A DNA stretch of 64,000 nt, taken from the NCBI RefSeq assembly GCF_013377085.1, contig NZ_JACAAX010000021.1:1-64000 (forward strand). The letters run 5' to 3'. A program made the translations under genes and the position numbers. The notes under the pieces were generated by a model. That model saw only the letters and a list, made by a program, of their open reading frames with translations, did no database searches and was not told the DNA's origin. Source of the stretch: Rhodoplanes sp. (GTDB taxonomy: Bacteria > Pseudomonadota > Alphaproteobacteria > Rhizobiales > Xanthobacteraceae). This document shows positions 45,532 through 53,795 of the stretch, piece by piece (positions within the stretch are counted from its first letter, which is position 1; each line of letters begins with the position of its first letter).

Positions 45532-46532
45532 GGCTCGCCCCTCCGCTTCGCCTTCAGCCATCCGTCGACGACCGACAGGAGCCCGCCGGGCAGGAACAGG
45601 ACCATGGCCAGGATGACGAGGCCGATGGTGAGCGGCCAGTAGATGGTGAAGCGCGTCACATAGGAGTTGAGCCCGGTGTAGACGATCGAGCCGACCAGCG
45701 GTCCGGCGAAGTAGCCGGCGCCGCCGATCAGCGACATGAACACCGGCACGCCCGACTGCGCCCAGCCGAGCAGCGTCGGCGACACCGAGCGGGCGAACGG
45801 CCCCCACAGGGCGCCGGCGAGGCCGGCGAAGCTGCCCGCCAGCACGAAATTGACCAGCATCACCCGGCGCACGTCGATGCCCAGGAACGCCGTGCGGGCC
45901 GGGTTGTCGCGTAAGAGCCGCAGCGTGTAGCCGAACGGCGAGCGGGTGATCCGCCACAAGAGCGCGGCGGCGAGCGCCACCACGACGAAGGTGAAATAGT
46001 AATAGACGACCGGCGATTTCAGCAGCGGCGGCGGCATCAGCCCCTGGATGCCGTCGTCGCCCTTGGTGAAGCTGTACCAGGAGAACACCACGTAGAAGAT
46101 CAGCTCGCCGAACGCCATCGACAGCATGGCGAAGTAGATCCCGGTGAGGCGCACGCAGAAATAGCCGACCACGAGCGCCCCCAGCGCCGAGACCGGCACG
46201 GCCGCCAGAATCGCCAGCAGGAACGTGATGGTCCCGAGCCCGCCCGCCGCGGTCAGCGGCTGCAGGATCAGCGCCGTCGTGTAGGCGCCGAGCCCGAAAA
46301 AGGCGGCATGCCCGAACGAGATCTGCCCCATGAAGCCGTGGATCAGGTTGAAGCTCAGGGCGAACAGGCCGAGGATCAGGATCTCGGTGCCGACCACCAG
46401 GATGAACTCGCCCGGGATCAGCGGCAGCAGCACGAACAGCACGGCGAGCACGAGCAGCACCGGGATGGAGATGTCGAGCCGGTCGCGCGCCGCGGCCAGC
46501 AGGGATGCCGACAGGAGGGATTTCTGGCTCAT
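45528..46532 (-). CDS. branched-chain-type ABC transporter permease (LivM-like)
   Basis: A 334-residue permease with eight to ten membrane segments. ATG 46532 is preceded by GAGG. The LivM signature GQISFGHAAFFGLGAYTTALI lies near residue 70, and NPARTAFLGIDVRRV near 200. It forms the channel with the LivH-like protein, whose gene ends 16 bases upstream. Confidence 0.94.
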   Translation of the reverse strand: MSQKSLLSASLLAAARDRLDISIPVLLVLAVLFVLLPLIPGEFILVVGTEILILGLFALSFNLIHGFMGQISFGHAAFFGLGAYTTALILQPLTAAGGLGTITFLLAILAAVPVSALGALVVGYFCVRLTGIYFAMLSMAFGELIFYVVFSWYSFTKGDDGIQGLMPPPLLKSPVVYYYFTFVVVALAAALLWRITRSPFGYTLRLLRDNPARTAFLGIDVRRVMLVNFVLAGSFAGLAGALWGPFARSVSPTLLGWAQSGVPVFMSLIGGAGYFAGPLVGSIVYTGLNSYVTRFTIYWPLTIGLVILAMVLFLPGGLLSVVDGWLKAKRRGEP

Positions 46533-46548
46533 GGCCGCGTCCTCTTTC

Positions 46549-47442
46549 TCACGACCGCATCTCGGTGCCGAACAACCCATAGGGCCGCCAGATCAGCACC
46601 GCCACCAGGATGACGAAGATCACGGCGAGTGCCCCGTCCGGCCAGATCAGGACCGAGAAGGAGTAGACGATGCCGACCAGCAGCGAGGCGACCAGCGTTC
46701 CGGCGATGCTGCCGAAGCCGCCGATCACCACCACGGCGAAGCACTGGATGATGAGATCCATGTCGAGGCCGAGGCCGATCGGGATGATCGGCAGGAAGAC
46801 GCCGGCGGAAAAGCCCGCGATGGCGACCCCGAGCGCGAACACCATGGCGTAGATGGTGGGAATGCGGATGCCGAGCGCCGAGACCATGTCGCGGCTGTAG
46901 ACGGCGGCGCGGACGATCTTGCCGATGCGGGTGCGGGCCAGGAACCACCACAGGAAGGTCGCGACCACGGCCCCTGACCCGATGATCACGAACAGATAGG
47001 GATTGATGAAGGAGTCGAACACCGGCCAGGCCTCGATCGGCAGCACGATGCGACGGTTCTGCACGCCCCAGATCATCTTGATCAGGTCGCCGATGATCAG
47101 GATCAGCGCGAAGGTGAGCAGGAGCTGCTCGGGCAGCTCGCGGCCGTACATGCGGCGGATCAGGAACCGCTCGAGCAGCCAGCCGACGACGAACAGGATG
47201 GCGGTCGAGCCCAGCACGGCCGGCACCAGCAGCAGCAGCGACGGCTCGAACTGCGTCGCCAGCGCCGTGTAGAGCGAGAAGGTGATGTAGCCGCCGAGCA
47301 GCCACAAAGTGGCGTGGGCGAAATTGAGGATGTTCATCACCCCGAAGATCAGCGACAGGCCCGCCGACAGCAGGAACAGCATCATGCCGCGGCTCAGCCC
47401 GCTCAGAAGCTGGATCAGGAAGCTGCCGAAATCCATGGACAT
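46549..47442 (-). CDS. branched-chain-type ABC transporter permease (LivH-like)
   Basis: A 297-residue permease. The LivH pattern GLSRGMMLFLLSAGLSLIFG and VMNILNFAHATLWLLGGY appears in the first 60 residues. The coupling region RAAVYSRDMVSALGI and the C-terminal LIWRPYGLFGTEMR follow. ATG 47442 has GAGG upstream. A repeat-filled gap separates it from the binding-protein gene. Confidence 0.95.
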   Translation of the reverse strand: MSMDFGSFLIQLLSGLSRGMMLFLLSAGLSLIFGVMNILNFAHATLWLLGGYITFSLYTALATQFEPSLLLLVPAVLGSTAILFVVGWLLERFLIRRMYGRELPEQLLLTFALILIIGDLIKMIWGVQNRRIVLPIEAWPVFDSFINPYLFVIIGSGAVVATFLWWFLARTRIGKIVRAAVYSRDMVSALGIRIPTIYAMVFALGVAIAGFSAGVFLPIIPIGLGLDMDLIIQCFAVVVIGGFGSIAGTLVASLLVGIVYSFSVLIWPDGALAVIFVILVAVLIWRPYGLFGTEMRS

Positions 47443-47708
47443 GAGGAGATCCTCGAATTGCCCGAAAAGTGCTGGACCCGATTTACCCTCCCCTGGGTTT
47501 CGCGGCTTCGCCGCGACGGGAGGGTCGGGGCGCGCGAAGCGCGCACCGGGGTGGGGTGAGAGCCCCGGGCGCAGGACTCGAAATGGGAGAAGCCCCACCA
47601 AGCCGCGCCGCTGTCACCCCCTCCCGGCGCTCCGCGCTGTCGCGCGGAGCGCCGACCTCCCCCCTCCAGGGGGAGGTGAAGACAGAGACGGCGCCCTGCT
47701 CCGCCGCG
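47443..47708. repeat. two palindromic repeats between binding-protein and permease genes
   Basis: The left-hand element (about 47480-47558) has TACCCTCCCCTGGGTTTCGC and the hairpin GGCTTCGCCGCGACGGGAGGG. The right-hand element (about 47609-47688) has TCACCCCCTCCCGGCGCTCC and ends CCAGGGGGAGGTGAAGACAG. As in the peptide operon, the palindromes follow the solute-binding gene. Confidence 0.7.
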
Positions 47709-49001
47709 TCAGGCCCGCGGCTTCTGGATCTTGCGGACCTCGTCGCAGGTCTTCGGCGTCCAGCAGTCGCGGCCCTGCACGACGATCAGGCTCTTCGGAT
47801 CGAAGATCGGGAACGGATAGTCCGGCGTGTCGACCACGGCGCCCAGATAGGACGGGCAATCGAGCTGGTTGTTGCAGTCGCGGAAGGCGAGGTTGCCGCG
47901 GCAGGTCTCGATGGTCGCGCCGGTCATCGCCTTGCGGACCGCCTCGGTCTCGATCGACCCGGTCCTGGTGACGATCTGCTCGAGGGCGTACAGCGAGTCG
48001 AAATACATGCAGGCGAAATCGTCCGGCCAGTCGTCCTTGCCGAACTTCGCCTGGTACAGCGCGATGTATTTCCGCGTCAGCGGATACTCCATCAGGGCGA
48101 AGAACGGCGCCCGGCCGAGCCCGATGATGCCGCGCGGCAGCGTCTTGCGCTGCTGCATCAGCTCGGTCACCGGCAGGAACACGCCCGGATAGGCGACCCG
48201 CTGGAAGAAGCCGGCCGGCTTGGCCTGCTGCAGGAAGGTCTCGTTGTCCTTGCCGGCGATGGCGCCGAACACGAAGTCCGGCTTCATCGCCATGATGGCG
48301 GTGATGTAGGAGGTGAAGTCGGTCTCGCCGAGCTTCGCCCAGAACTCCCGCATCAGCCTGGTCTCGGGCGACACCTGGCCGAGCTCGGAAACGAAGACCT
48401 TCTGGGCGTCGCGGCCCCATTCGTAGTCGAGCCCGATGGTCACATAGTTCTTCCAGCCCTTCTCCTTGATCATGCGGGCGACGGCGACCACGGTCGCCGA
48501 GGACTGCATCTGCGAGTTGGGGCCGAGCAGGAACGCATAGGGCGTGTAGTTCTCGTTGACGATCTTCGACGAGTTGCTGGTGGCCGCGAGCAGCAGCACC
48601 TTGTACTCGTGGACGATCTCCTGCACCGCCATGGCGACCGCCGAGGACCACGACCCGATGATGGTCTTCACCTTGTCGTTCAGGATCATCGAGCGCGCCT
48701 CGCGGGCGCCGACGTCCGGCTTGGTCTGGTCGTCGCGGAAGATCAGCTCGATCGGATGCTTGCCGAGAAACCCGCCGCGCTGGTTGATCTCGGCGGCGAC
48801 CAGCGGCAACCCCTTGATGGGCCGCTCCGAATAGTTCGCGCCGGTGCCGGTCGAGGGCAGCAGCACGCCGATGCGGTACGGCTCGGCGCCCTGGGCGAAG
48901 CCGAGCCGCGGCCGCACGGCCACGGCCCCGCTGGCCAGCGTGGCGACGACGAACTGCCGGCGGTCGATGCCGGCGAGCATGGACTTCACGTGATCGGACA
49001 T
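47709..49001 (-). CDS. Liv/amide-type periplasmic substrate-binding protein
   Basis: A 430-residue periplasmic binding protein of the branched-chain amino acid/amide/urea family (Peripla_BP_6). The N-terminus has a twin-arginine-type signal (DRRQFVVATLASGAVAV), suggesting Tat export. Then come IGVLLPSTGTGANYSERPIKG, LIFRDDQTKPDVGAREARSM and IGSWSSAVAMAVQEI. Four to six Cys occur near the C-terminus (ETCRGNLAFRDCNNQLDC). Together with the nitrilase, a nitrile, amide or amino-acid-like ligand is likely, but it is not proven by sequence. Confidence 0.92.
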   Translation of the reverse strand: MSDHVKSMLAGIDRRQFVVATLASGAVAVRPRLGFAQGAEPYRIGVLLPSTGTGANYSERPIKGLPLVAAEINQRGGFLGKHPIELIFRDDQTKPDVGAREARSMILNDKVKTIIGSWSSAVAMAVQEIVHEYKVLLLAATSNSSKIVNENYTPYAFLLGPNSQMQSSATVVAVARMIKEKGWKNYVTIGLDYEWGRDAQKVFVSELGQVSPETRLMREFWAKLGETDFTSYITAIMAMKPDFVFGAIAGKDNETFLQQAKPAGFFQRVAYPGVFLPVTELMQQRKTLPRGIIGLGRAPFFALMEYPLTRKYIALYQAKFGKDDWPDDFACMYFDSLYALEQIVTRTGSIETEAVRKAMTGATIETCRGNLAFRDCNNQLDCPSYLGAVVDTPDYPFPIFDPKSLIVVQGRDCWTPKTCDEVRKIQKPRA

Positions 49002-49018
49002 GGTCCCTTGTCCCTTCG

Positions 49019-49702
49019 CTAACGTGCCGTGAACGGCGCGAATTGCATGGTCGCGGTCGACGCCGCCGCGATGGCGTCGTGGGCCATCCCGAGGTGGCGG
49101 CGCAGGACGGCCTTGGCGGCCTTGCGGTCGCCGCGCTCGATGGCGGTGAAGATGTCGCGGTGGTCGGCCCGGAACTGATCGATCAGGGGCGTCATGGCCG
49201 CGACGTTAACGCTGACCCACCCGGTCAGGTAGAACTGCTCCAGCATGCCGAGCAGGAAGCTGTTGCCGCCGAGATCCGCGATGGCGGCGTGGAACTCCGA
49301 GTCGAGCTGGAAGGAGCGGGCGTCGTAGAAGGGCGGCGTATAGGCGAGATAGCGGTCGAGCGCCGTCGCCAGCCGGTCGATCGACCGCGACGCCCGGTTG
49401 TCGATCGCATAGTCGATCGCCAGCCACTCCATCCGGATGCGCAGGTCGTACATCTGCCGGATCTCGTCGGCCGACAGCTCGCGGACATAGAAGCCGCGGT
49501 TCTGGTGCGAGACCACGAGCCCCTCGGACTCGAGCCGGGCCAGCGCCGTGATGATCGGCGTCTTGCTCATCCCCAGCGTCTCTTCGAGATCCCGGTAGAT
49601 GATCTTCTGGCCCGGCGGCAGCCGGCGCTGGAACAACAGGTTCTTGATCGCCTGATAGGCCGCGAGGTCCTTCGAGAGCGCCTTGGGCGGGGCAGCGGCC
49701 AT
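49019..49702 (-). CDS. GntR family regulator (FadR/FCD subfamily)
   Basis: A 227-residue repressor-type regulator: winged helix at residues 10-75 (LPPGQKIIYRDLEETLGMSK, TPIITALARLESEGLV) and an all-helical FCD ligand domain with metal-binding-type residues (DSEFHAAIADLGGN, DHRDIFTAIERGD). It is the first gene of the transporter-nitrilase unit and ends 17 bases before the binding-protein gene, so it likely controls the whole unit and itself through the palindrome upstream. Confidence 0.93.
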   Translation of the reverse strand: MAAAPPKALSKDLAAYQAIKNLLFQRRLPPGQKIIYRDLEETLGMSKTPIITALARLESEGLVVSHQNRGFYVRELSADEIRQMYDLRIRMEWLAIDYAIDNRASRSIDRLATALDRYLAYTPPFYDARSFQLDSEFHAAIADLGGNSFLLGMLEQFYLTGWVSVNVAAMTPLIDQFRADHRDIFTAIERGDRKAAKAVLRRHLGMAHDAIAAASTATMQFAPFTAR

Positions 49703-49724
49703 GGTCGGCAGGTCTCCTGCGGCT

Positions 49725-49740
49725 AAATCTGATCAGATTT
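49725..49740. promoter_or_regulatory. perfect palindrome, likely GntR operator
   Basis: AAATCTGATCAGATTT, a 16-base perfect palindrome 23 bases upstream of the regulator's start codon, in an AT-rich pocket of otherwise GC-rich DNA. Its place and symmetry fit an autoregulatory operator for a dimeric FCD-type GntR protein. Confidence 0.7.
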
Positions 49741-49923
49741 CTGATGAGATACAAGATCAAAAATGGGGCAGATGCACAAGGGCGCGGCGGGTCCGCACCG
49801 CGATTATCGCTGCTCATCGATGTATCGCGATCGCGCCGGCGCCCGGCGGCATGGTGCCGCGGCGCCGCGGCGCCGCGCTCGCCGGCCCGGTGACGTCACC
49901 GGGCCGAGATCACCGGTTCCGCC

Positions 49924-50958
49924 TCACAAAAACTTCGCCGCGACGTCGAGGGTGGAGCTTCGGCCGACCTGCTCGATATTGGCGGCGAGCCAGGTTCGGG
50001 CGGCCTGGCGACCCTGCTCGTGCAGCCGGGACAGCAAGCCCCAATCGGGATGAAACTGGGTCACGGCACCGAGCTCGGCCATGTCGGCGTCGTCGCCGAT
50101 CCAGTGCATGAACATGCGGGGATGCTTGTCGGCGTCGAGCTCGTGCTGATCGATCAACCGCGTCACGAAGGCGACTGCCCGCATCTCGCGCATCAGCGAC
50201 GAGTTGAAGCTGATCTCGTTCATCCGGTGCATCACCTCGGCGGCGGTGCGCGGCAGCTCGGGCCGCACGATGGCGCCCACCTGGACGACGATCACGTCAC
50301 GGGCGCCGTCGCGATAGACCAGCGGATAGATCGCCGGATTACCGAGGAAACCGCCGTCCCAATAGTATTCGCCGGCGACCTCGACGGCCTGGTAATAGGG
50401 CGGCAGGCAGGCCGAGGCGAGCACGGTCTCGACCGTGATACGGGGCGTCTCGAACACGGCGAGTTTGCCGGTGCGGACATTGGTGGCGCCGAGAAAAAGG
50501 CGGACCGGCGCAACCGCGTTCATCCGCTCGAAGTCGATCGCCTCGAGCAGCAGCTTGCGCAGCGGGTTGAAGCGGAACGGGTTGAGCAGATCGGGCGGCA
50601 GGCTGTGGGTCAGCGCGTGCACGGCCGCATGCGAGGGCATGTATTCGGGCGGCAGCCCGAACGCCTGGGCGAGCCGGTCGAACGACGACCACGCCATCCC
50701 GAAAAGCTGCTCCATGCGCGACACCTCGCGCCAGAACGCAGCGAGCTTGTCACGCGCCCCGGTCGAGCCGCCGGCCGCGAGGCCGTCGGCGAACAGCACC
50801 GCGTTGATGGCGCCGGCGCTGGTCGCGCTGATCGCCTCCACCGACAGGCGGCCATCCTCCAGGATGGCATCGAGCACGCCCCAGGCGAAGGCGCCGTGCG
50901 CGCCGCCACCCTGCAGGGCGAGCGACACGGGTTTTTGGGCGGGGGCGGCGTCAGCCAT
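49924..50958 (-). CDS. patatin-like phospholipase
   Basis: A 344-residue lipid acyl hydrolase of the patatin family. Oxyanion loop GGGAHGAFAWG is at residues 18-28, the nucleophile Ser is in SATSAGAIN (about residue 47), and the catalytic Asp is in YWDGGFLGNP. The first Gly of GxSxG is Ala here, a variation known in this branch. No signal peptide, so it is probably cytoplasmic or membrane-associated. It stands alone between the GntR gene and the polyphosphate gene. Confidence 0.9.
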   Translation of the reverse strand: MADAAPAQKPVSLALQGGGAHGAFAWGVLDAILEDGRLSVEAISATSAGAINAVLFADGLAAGGSTGARDKLAAFWREVSRMEQLFGMAWSSFDRLAQAFGLPPEYMPSHAAVHALTHSLPPDLLNPFRFNPLRKLLLEAIDFERMNAVAPVRLFLGATNVRTGKLAVFETPRITVETVLASACLPPYYQAVEVAGEYYWDGGFLGNPAIYPLVYRDGARDVIVVQVGAIVRPELPRTAAEVMHRMNEISFNSSLMREMRAVAFVTRLIDQHELDADKHPRMFMHWIGDDADMAELGAVTQFHPDWGLLSRLHEQGRQAARTWLAANIEQVGRSSTLDVAAKFL

Positions 50959-51021
50959 CGATTCCGGCCCCGCGCTTCGTCGTCACCTCTCCCCGGTGAG
51001 AGACTCTGTAGGCTTGTCCTG

Positions 51022-51142
51022 GTCGTTCCGGGGCGGCACGCAAGCGCCGAGCCCGGACCCCATAACCCCTGTCTGTCGTGAGCCACTGATGCAGGGCGTA
51101 TGGATTCCGGGCTCGCGGGCTGCGCCCGCACCCCGGAATGAC
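51022..51142. repeat. dispersed palindromic repeat (GTCRTTCCGGGG family), copy 6
   Basis: Starts GTCGTTCCGGGGCGGCACG and ends GCACCCCGGAATGACG. It lies in the gap between the patatin gene and the polyphosphate gene; nothing else is seen in that gap. Confidence 0.85.
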
Positions 51143-51215
51143 GGGCTGTGTAAAGCGCTTCCTCGAGGAGAGGGTAAGACGCACCCGCGGCAAGCTTCGA
51201 AGGATCAAGTTCCCC

Positions 51216-52730
51216 TCACCCCTTCTTCCGGCGCTTCTTCCCACCCTGGCACTCCATCGCGTCCTCGATCGCTCCGCACAGGGTCTTCAGCACCTTGATG
51301 CGGGCGAACAGCTTGTTGTTCGCCTCGACCAGCGTCCACGGCGCCGCCGCCGTCGAGGTGCGGTCCACCATGTCGCAGATCGCCGTCTCGTAGACGCCCC
51401 ACTTGTCGCGGTTGCGCCAATCCTCGTCGGTGATCTTGAAGCGCTTGAACGCCACCTTCTCGCGCTGCTTGAAGCGGCGGAGCTGCTCGGACTTGCTGAT
51501 CGCCAGCCAGAACTTCACCACCACGGTGCCGTGGCGGACCATGGCGCCCTCGAAGTCGTTGATCTCGCCGTAGCCGCGCATCCAGTCGGCCTCGGAGCAG
51601 AAGCCCTCGACCCGCTCGACCAGCACGCGGCCGTACCAGGAGCGGTCGAAGATGGCGATCTGGCCGCGGCGCGGCAGATGGCGCCAGAACCGCCACAGAT
51701 AGGGCTGCGCGCGCTCCTCCTCGGTCGGCGCCGCGATCGAGACGGTCTGATAGCTGCGCGCGTCGAGCGCCCCGGTGATGCGGCGGATGGCGCCGCCCTT
51801 GCCGGCGCTGTCGTTGCCCTCGAACACGGTGACGACCGACAGGGTCTTGAAGCGCGGGTCGCGCACCAGGGCGTTGAGGCGGCCCTGCCAGGTCTCCAGC
51901 TCCTTCTCGTAGTCGTCCCGGCCGAGCGGCTGGTCGAGGTCGAGCGCGCTCAGCATCGTCACCTTGTCGGCCGGCACGATCAGCGGCGGCGTCTTGTCGG
52001 GCAGCGTCTTGACCGGCTTCTGGTCGAGCCGCTCGCGCAGTGAGGCGAGCAGATGGCGCCCGACCGTCAGCGAACGGAAGCGCGCGTCGGCACCCGGCAC
52101 CACGATCCAGGGTGCCTCGCCGGTCGAGGTCTCGCGCAGGAACGGTTCGCTGACCGAAACGAACTGCTCGTACTTCCGGTAGAAGGTCCATTCGTGCTCG
52201 GTGACGCGCCAGCGCGTGGCGGGATTCTTCTCCAGCGCCTTCAGCCGCTTCTTCTGCTGGTCCTTCGACATGTGGAACCAGTATTTCAGCAGCAGCACGC
52301 CCTCGTCGCACAGCATGGTCTCGAGCCGGCGGATGTCGCCGATCGCCTGGGCGAACTCGGCGTCCGAGATCTCGCCCATGGCCCGGCGCACCATCGGCAT
52401 CGTGTGCCAGGCACCGAAGAAGACGCCGATCTCCCCCTTGGGCGGCAACGCGCGCCAGAAGCGCCAGTGGTCCGGGCGCTCGCGCTCCTCGTCGGTCGGC
52501 TGGAAGAAGGCGCGGGTGTGGATGCGGCGCGGGTCCATCCACTCGTTCAGCAGATTGACGGTCTCGCCCTTGCCGGCGCCCTCGACCCCGGCGATCAGGA
52601 TCAGCACAGAGAAGCGGCGCTGCGCGGCGAGATCGAACTGAGCGTCGAGCAGCCCCTCGCGCAGCGCGGTCTCCTCGCGCTTATAGGCGACCTTGGCGAC
52701 GTGATGGCGGAGGTCGGCGGATTCGAACAT
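51216..52730 (-). CDS. pap: polyphosphate:AMP phosphotransferase (two PPK2 domains)
   Basis: A 504-residue enzyme that uses polyphosphate to convert AMP to ADP. It consists of two tandem PPK2 domains: the first with Walker A GVEGAGKGE at residues 48-56, the second with EGNDSAGKGG near 305-314 and the lid/Walker B sequence DRSWYGRVLVERVEG. The first domain has FGAWHTMP where the second has DRSWYGRV, so by analogy with known PAP enzymes the second domain is the active one. ATG 52730 begins MFESADLRH, the normal family start. The C-terminus is a Lys/Arg run. Confidence 0.92.
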   Translation of the reverse strand: MFESADLRHHVAKVAYKREETALREGLLDAQFDLAAQRRFSVLILIAGVEGAGKGETVNLLNEWMDPRRIHTRAFFQPTDEERERPDHWRFWRALPPKGEIGVFFGAWHTMPMVRRAMGEISDAEFAQAIGDIRRLETMLCDEGVLLLKYWFHMSKDQQKKRLKALEKNPATRWRVTEHEWTFYRKYEQFVSVSEPFLRETSTGEAPWIVVPGADARFRSLTVGRHLLASLRERLDQKPVKTLPDKTPPLIVPADKVTMLSALDLDQPLGRDDYEKELETWQGRLNALVRDPRFKTLSVVTVFEGNDSAGKGGAIRRITGALDARSYQTVSIAAPTEEERAQPYLWRFWRHLPRRGQIAIFDRSWYGRVLVERVEGFCSEADWMRGYGEINDFEGAMVRHGTVVVKFWLAISKSEQLRRFKQREKVAFKRFKITDEDWRNRDKWGVYETAICDMVDRTSTAAAPWTLVEANNKLFARIKVLKTLCGAIEDAMECQGGKKRRKKG

Positions 52731-52961
52731 GGGCGATACGATGCGTTCGACAGGGGTGGCGATGATCGCCGGACGGTGGTCCGGCGGACTGATCCAAATC
52801 AAGAATTCCAGCCGTTCGGAGCCTAAAGTAATAAGGGTGTGAAGAAAACACCATCACGCCGCGTGAACGCGGAACCGGTCTGGAACGACCAACTGGTTTC
52901 ATTCCGCGCCACGACCGGTATAGTCAAGCACGGGATGGGCCTGTCCGGCGAGGGCCATGCG

Positions 52962-53684
52962 ATGAGACGGTTTATGGCGACGAGACTTTTCCTGACGGCG
53001 TCCGCGACGTTCGGACTCCTCGCGATCGTGATCACGGCTCCGCTGCCGACAGCGGCGCAGAGCGGGACCGGCGTGCCGGTCGCGGTGGTCGAGGAGGTGA
53101 CGGGCAAGGCCTCCGGCCTCGAGTTCATGGACTATGTCGAGGCGGGCCGGGTCATCAAGCTCGGCGCCAAGGACACCATCGTGCTCGGCTATCTGAAGTC
53201 CTGCCTGCGCGAGACCATCACGGGCGGCACGGTCGTCGTCGGGGCCGAGCAGAGCAAGGTCCATCTCGGCACGATCGACAGCGCCAAGGTGCCGTGCGAC
53301 GCCACCGCCCAGCTCGGCGAGCGCCAGGGCATCGAGAGCGCCGCCACGGTGTTCCGCAGCATGGGTCCCGGCCAGACGCCGGCGGCGGGAGAGCCCGCCC
53401 GCACCCTGATCCTGTACGGCCGCTCGCCGGTGTTCGAGGTGAAGGAGCCCGATACGCTGACGATCGAGCGGCTCGACAAGGCGGGCGAGAAGCAGGCCAT
53501 CACGCTGCGGGGCAAATCCCTGGTGCGCGGCCGCTTCTACGACCTGGCCAAGGCCGACAAGATGCTGGCGGCCGGCGGCAGCTACGTGGCGACGCTCGGC
53601 AGCCGCAAGGTCGTGTTCCGGATCTCGCCCGACGCCAAGACGGGCGCGACCCCGGTGGTCGGCCGCCTGGTGCGGTTCGAGTAG
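52962..53684 (+). CDS. periplasmic FecR-like protein paired with the cyclase
   Basis: A 240-residue exported protein with a signal peptide (FLTASATFGLLAIVITAPLPTAAQ). The next part (VAVVEEVTGKASG, DYVEAGRVIKLGAKDTIVLGYL, ETITGGTVVVGAEQSKV) is of the FecR/ferric-dicitrate-type beta fold. The rest is unrecognised. ATG 52962 is chosen to begin the signal peptide; an ATG at 52935 is also in frame. It lies 111 bases before a CHASE2 cyclase gene, a pairing found repeatedly in alphaproteobacteria, which suggests that it contributes to the periplasmic signal. Confidence 0.7.
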   Translation: MRRFMATRLFLTASATFGLLAIVITAPLPTAAQSGTGVPVAVVEEVTGKASGLEFMDYVEAGRVIKLGAKDTIVLGYLKSCLRETITGGTVVVGAEQSKVHLGTIDSAKVPCDATAQLGERQGIESAATVFRSMGPGQTPAAGEPARTLILYGRSPVFEVKEPDTLTIERLDKAGEKQAITLRGKSLVRGRFYDLAKADKMLAAGGSYVATLGSRKVVFRISPDAKTGATPVVGRLVRFE

Positions 53685-53795
53685 GCCTTTCTCGGCGCGG
53701 CGGCGTCGGTCGCAGGCCGGCGCCGCGTCGCCGGCCATCATGCGGCGCGCCTGCGCCGTCATTGTCCGGAGCGGCTACGCCGCCCTGCAGGTGCC

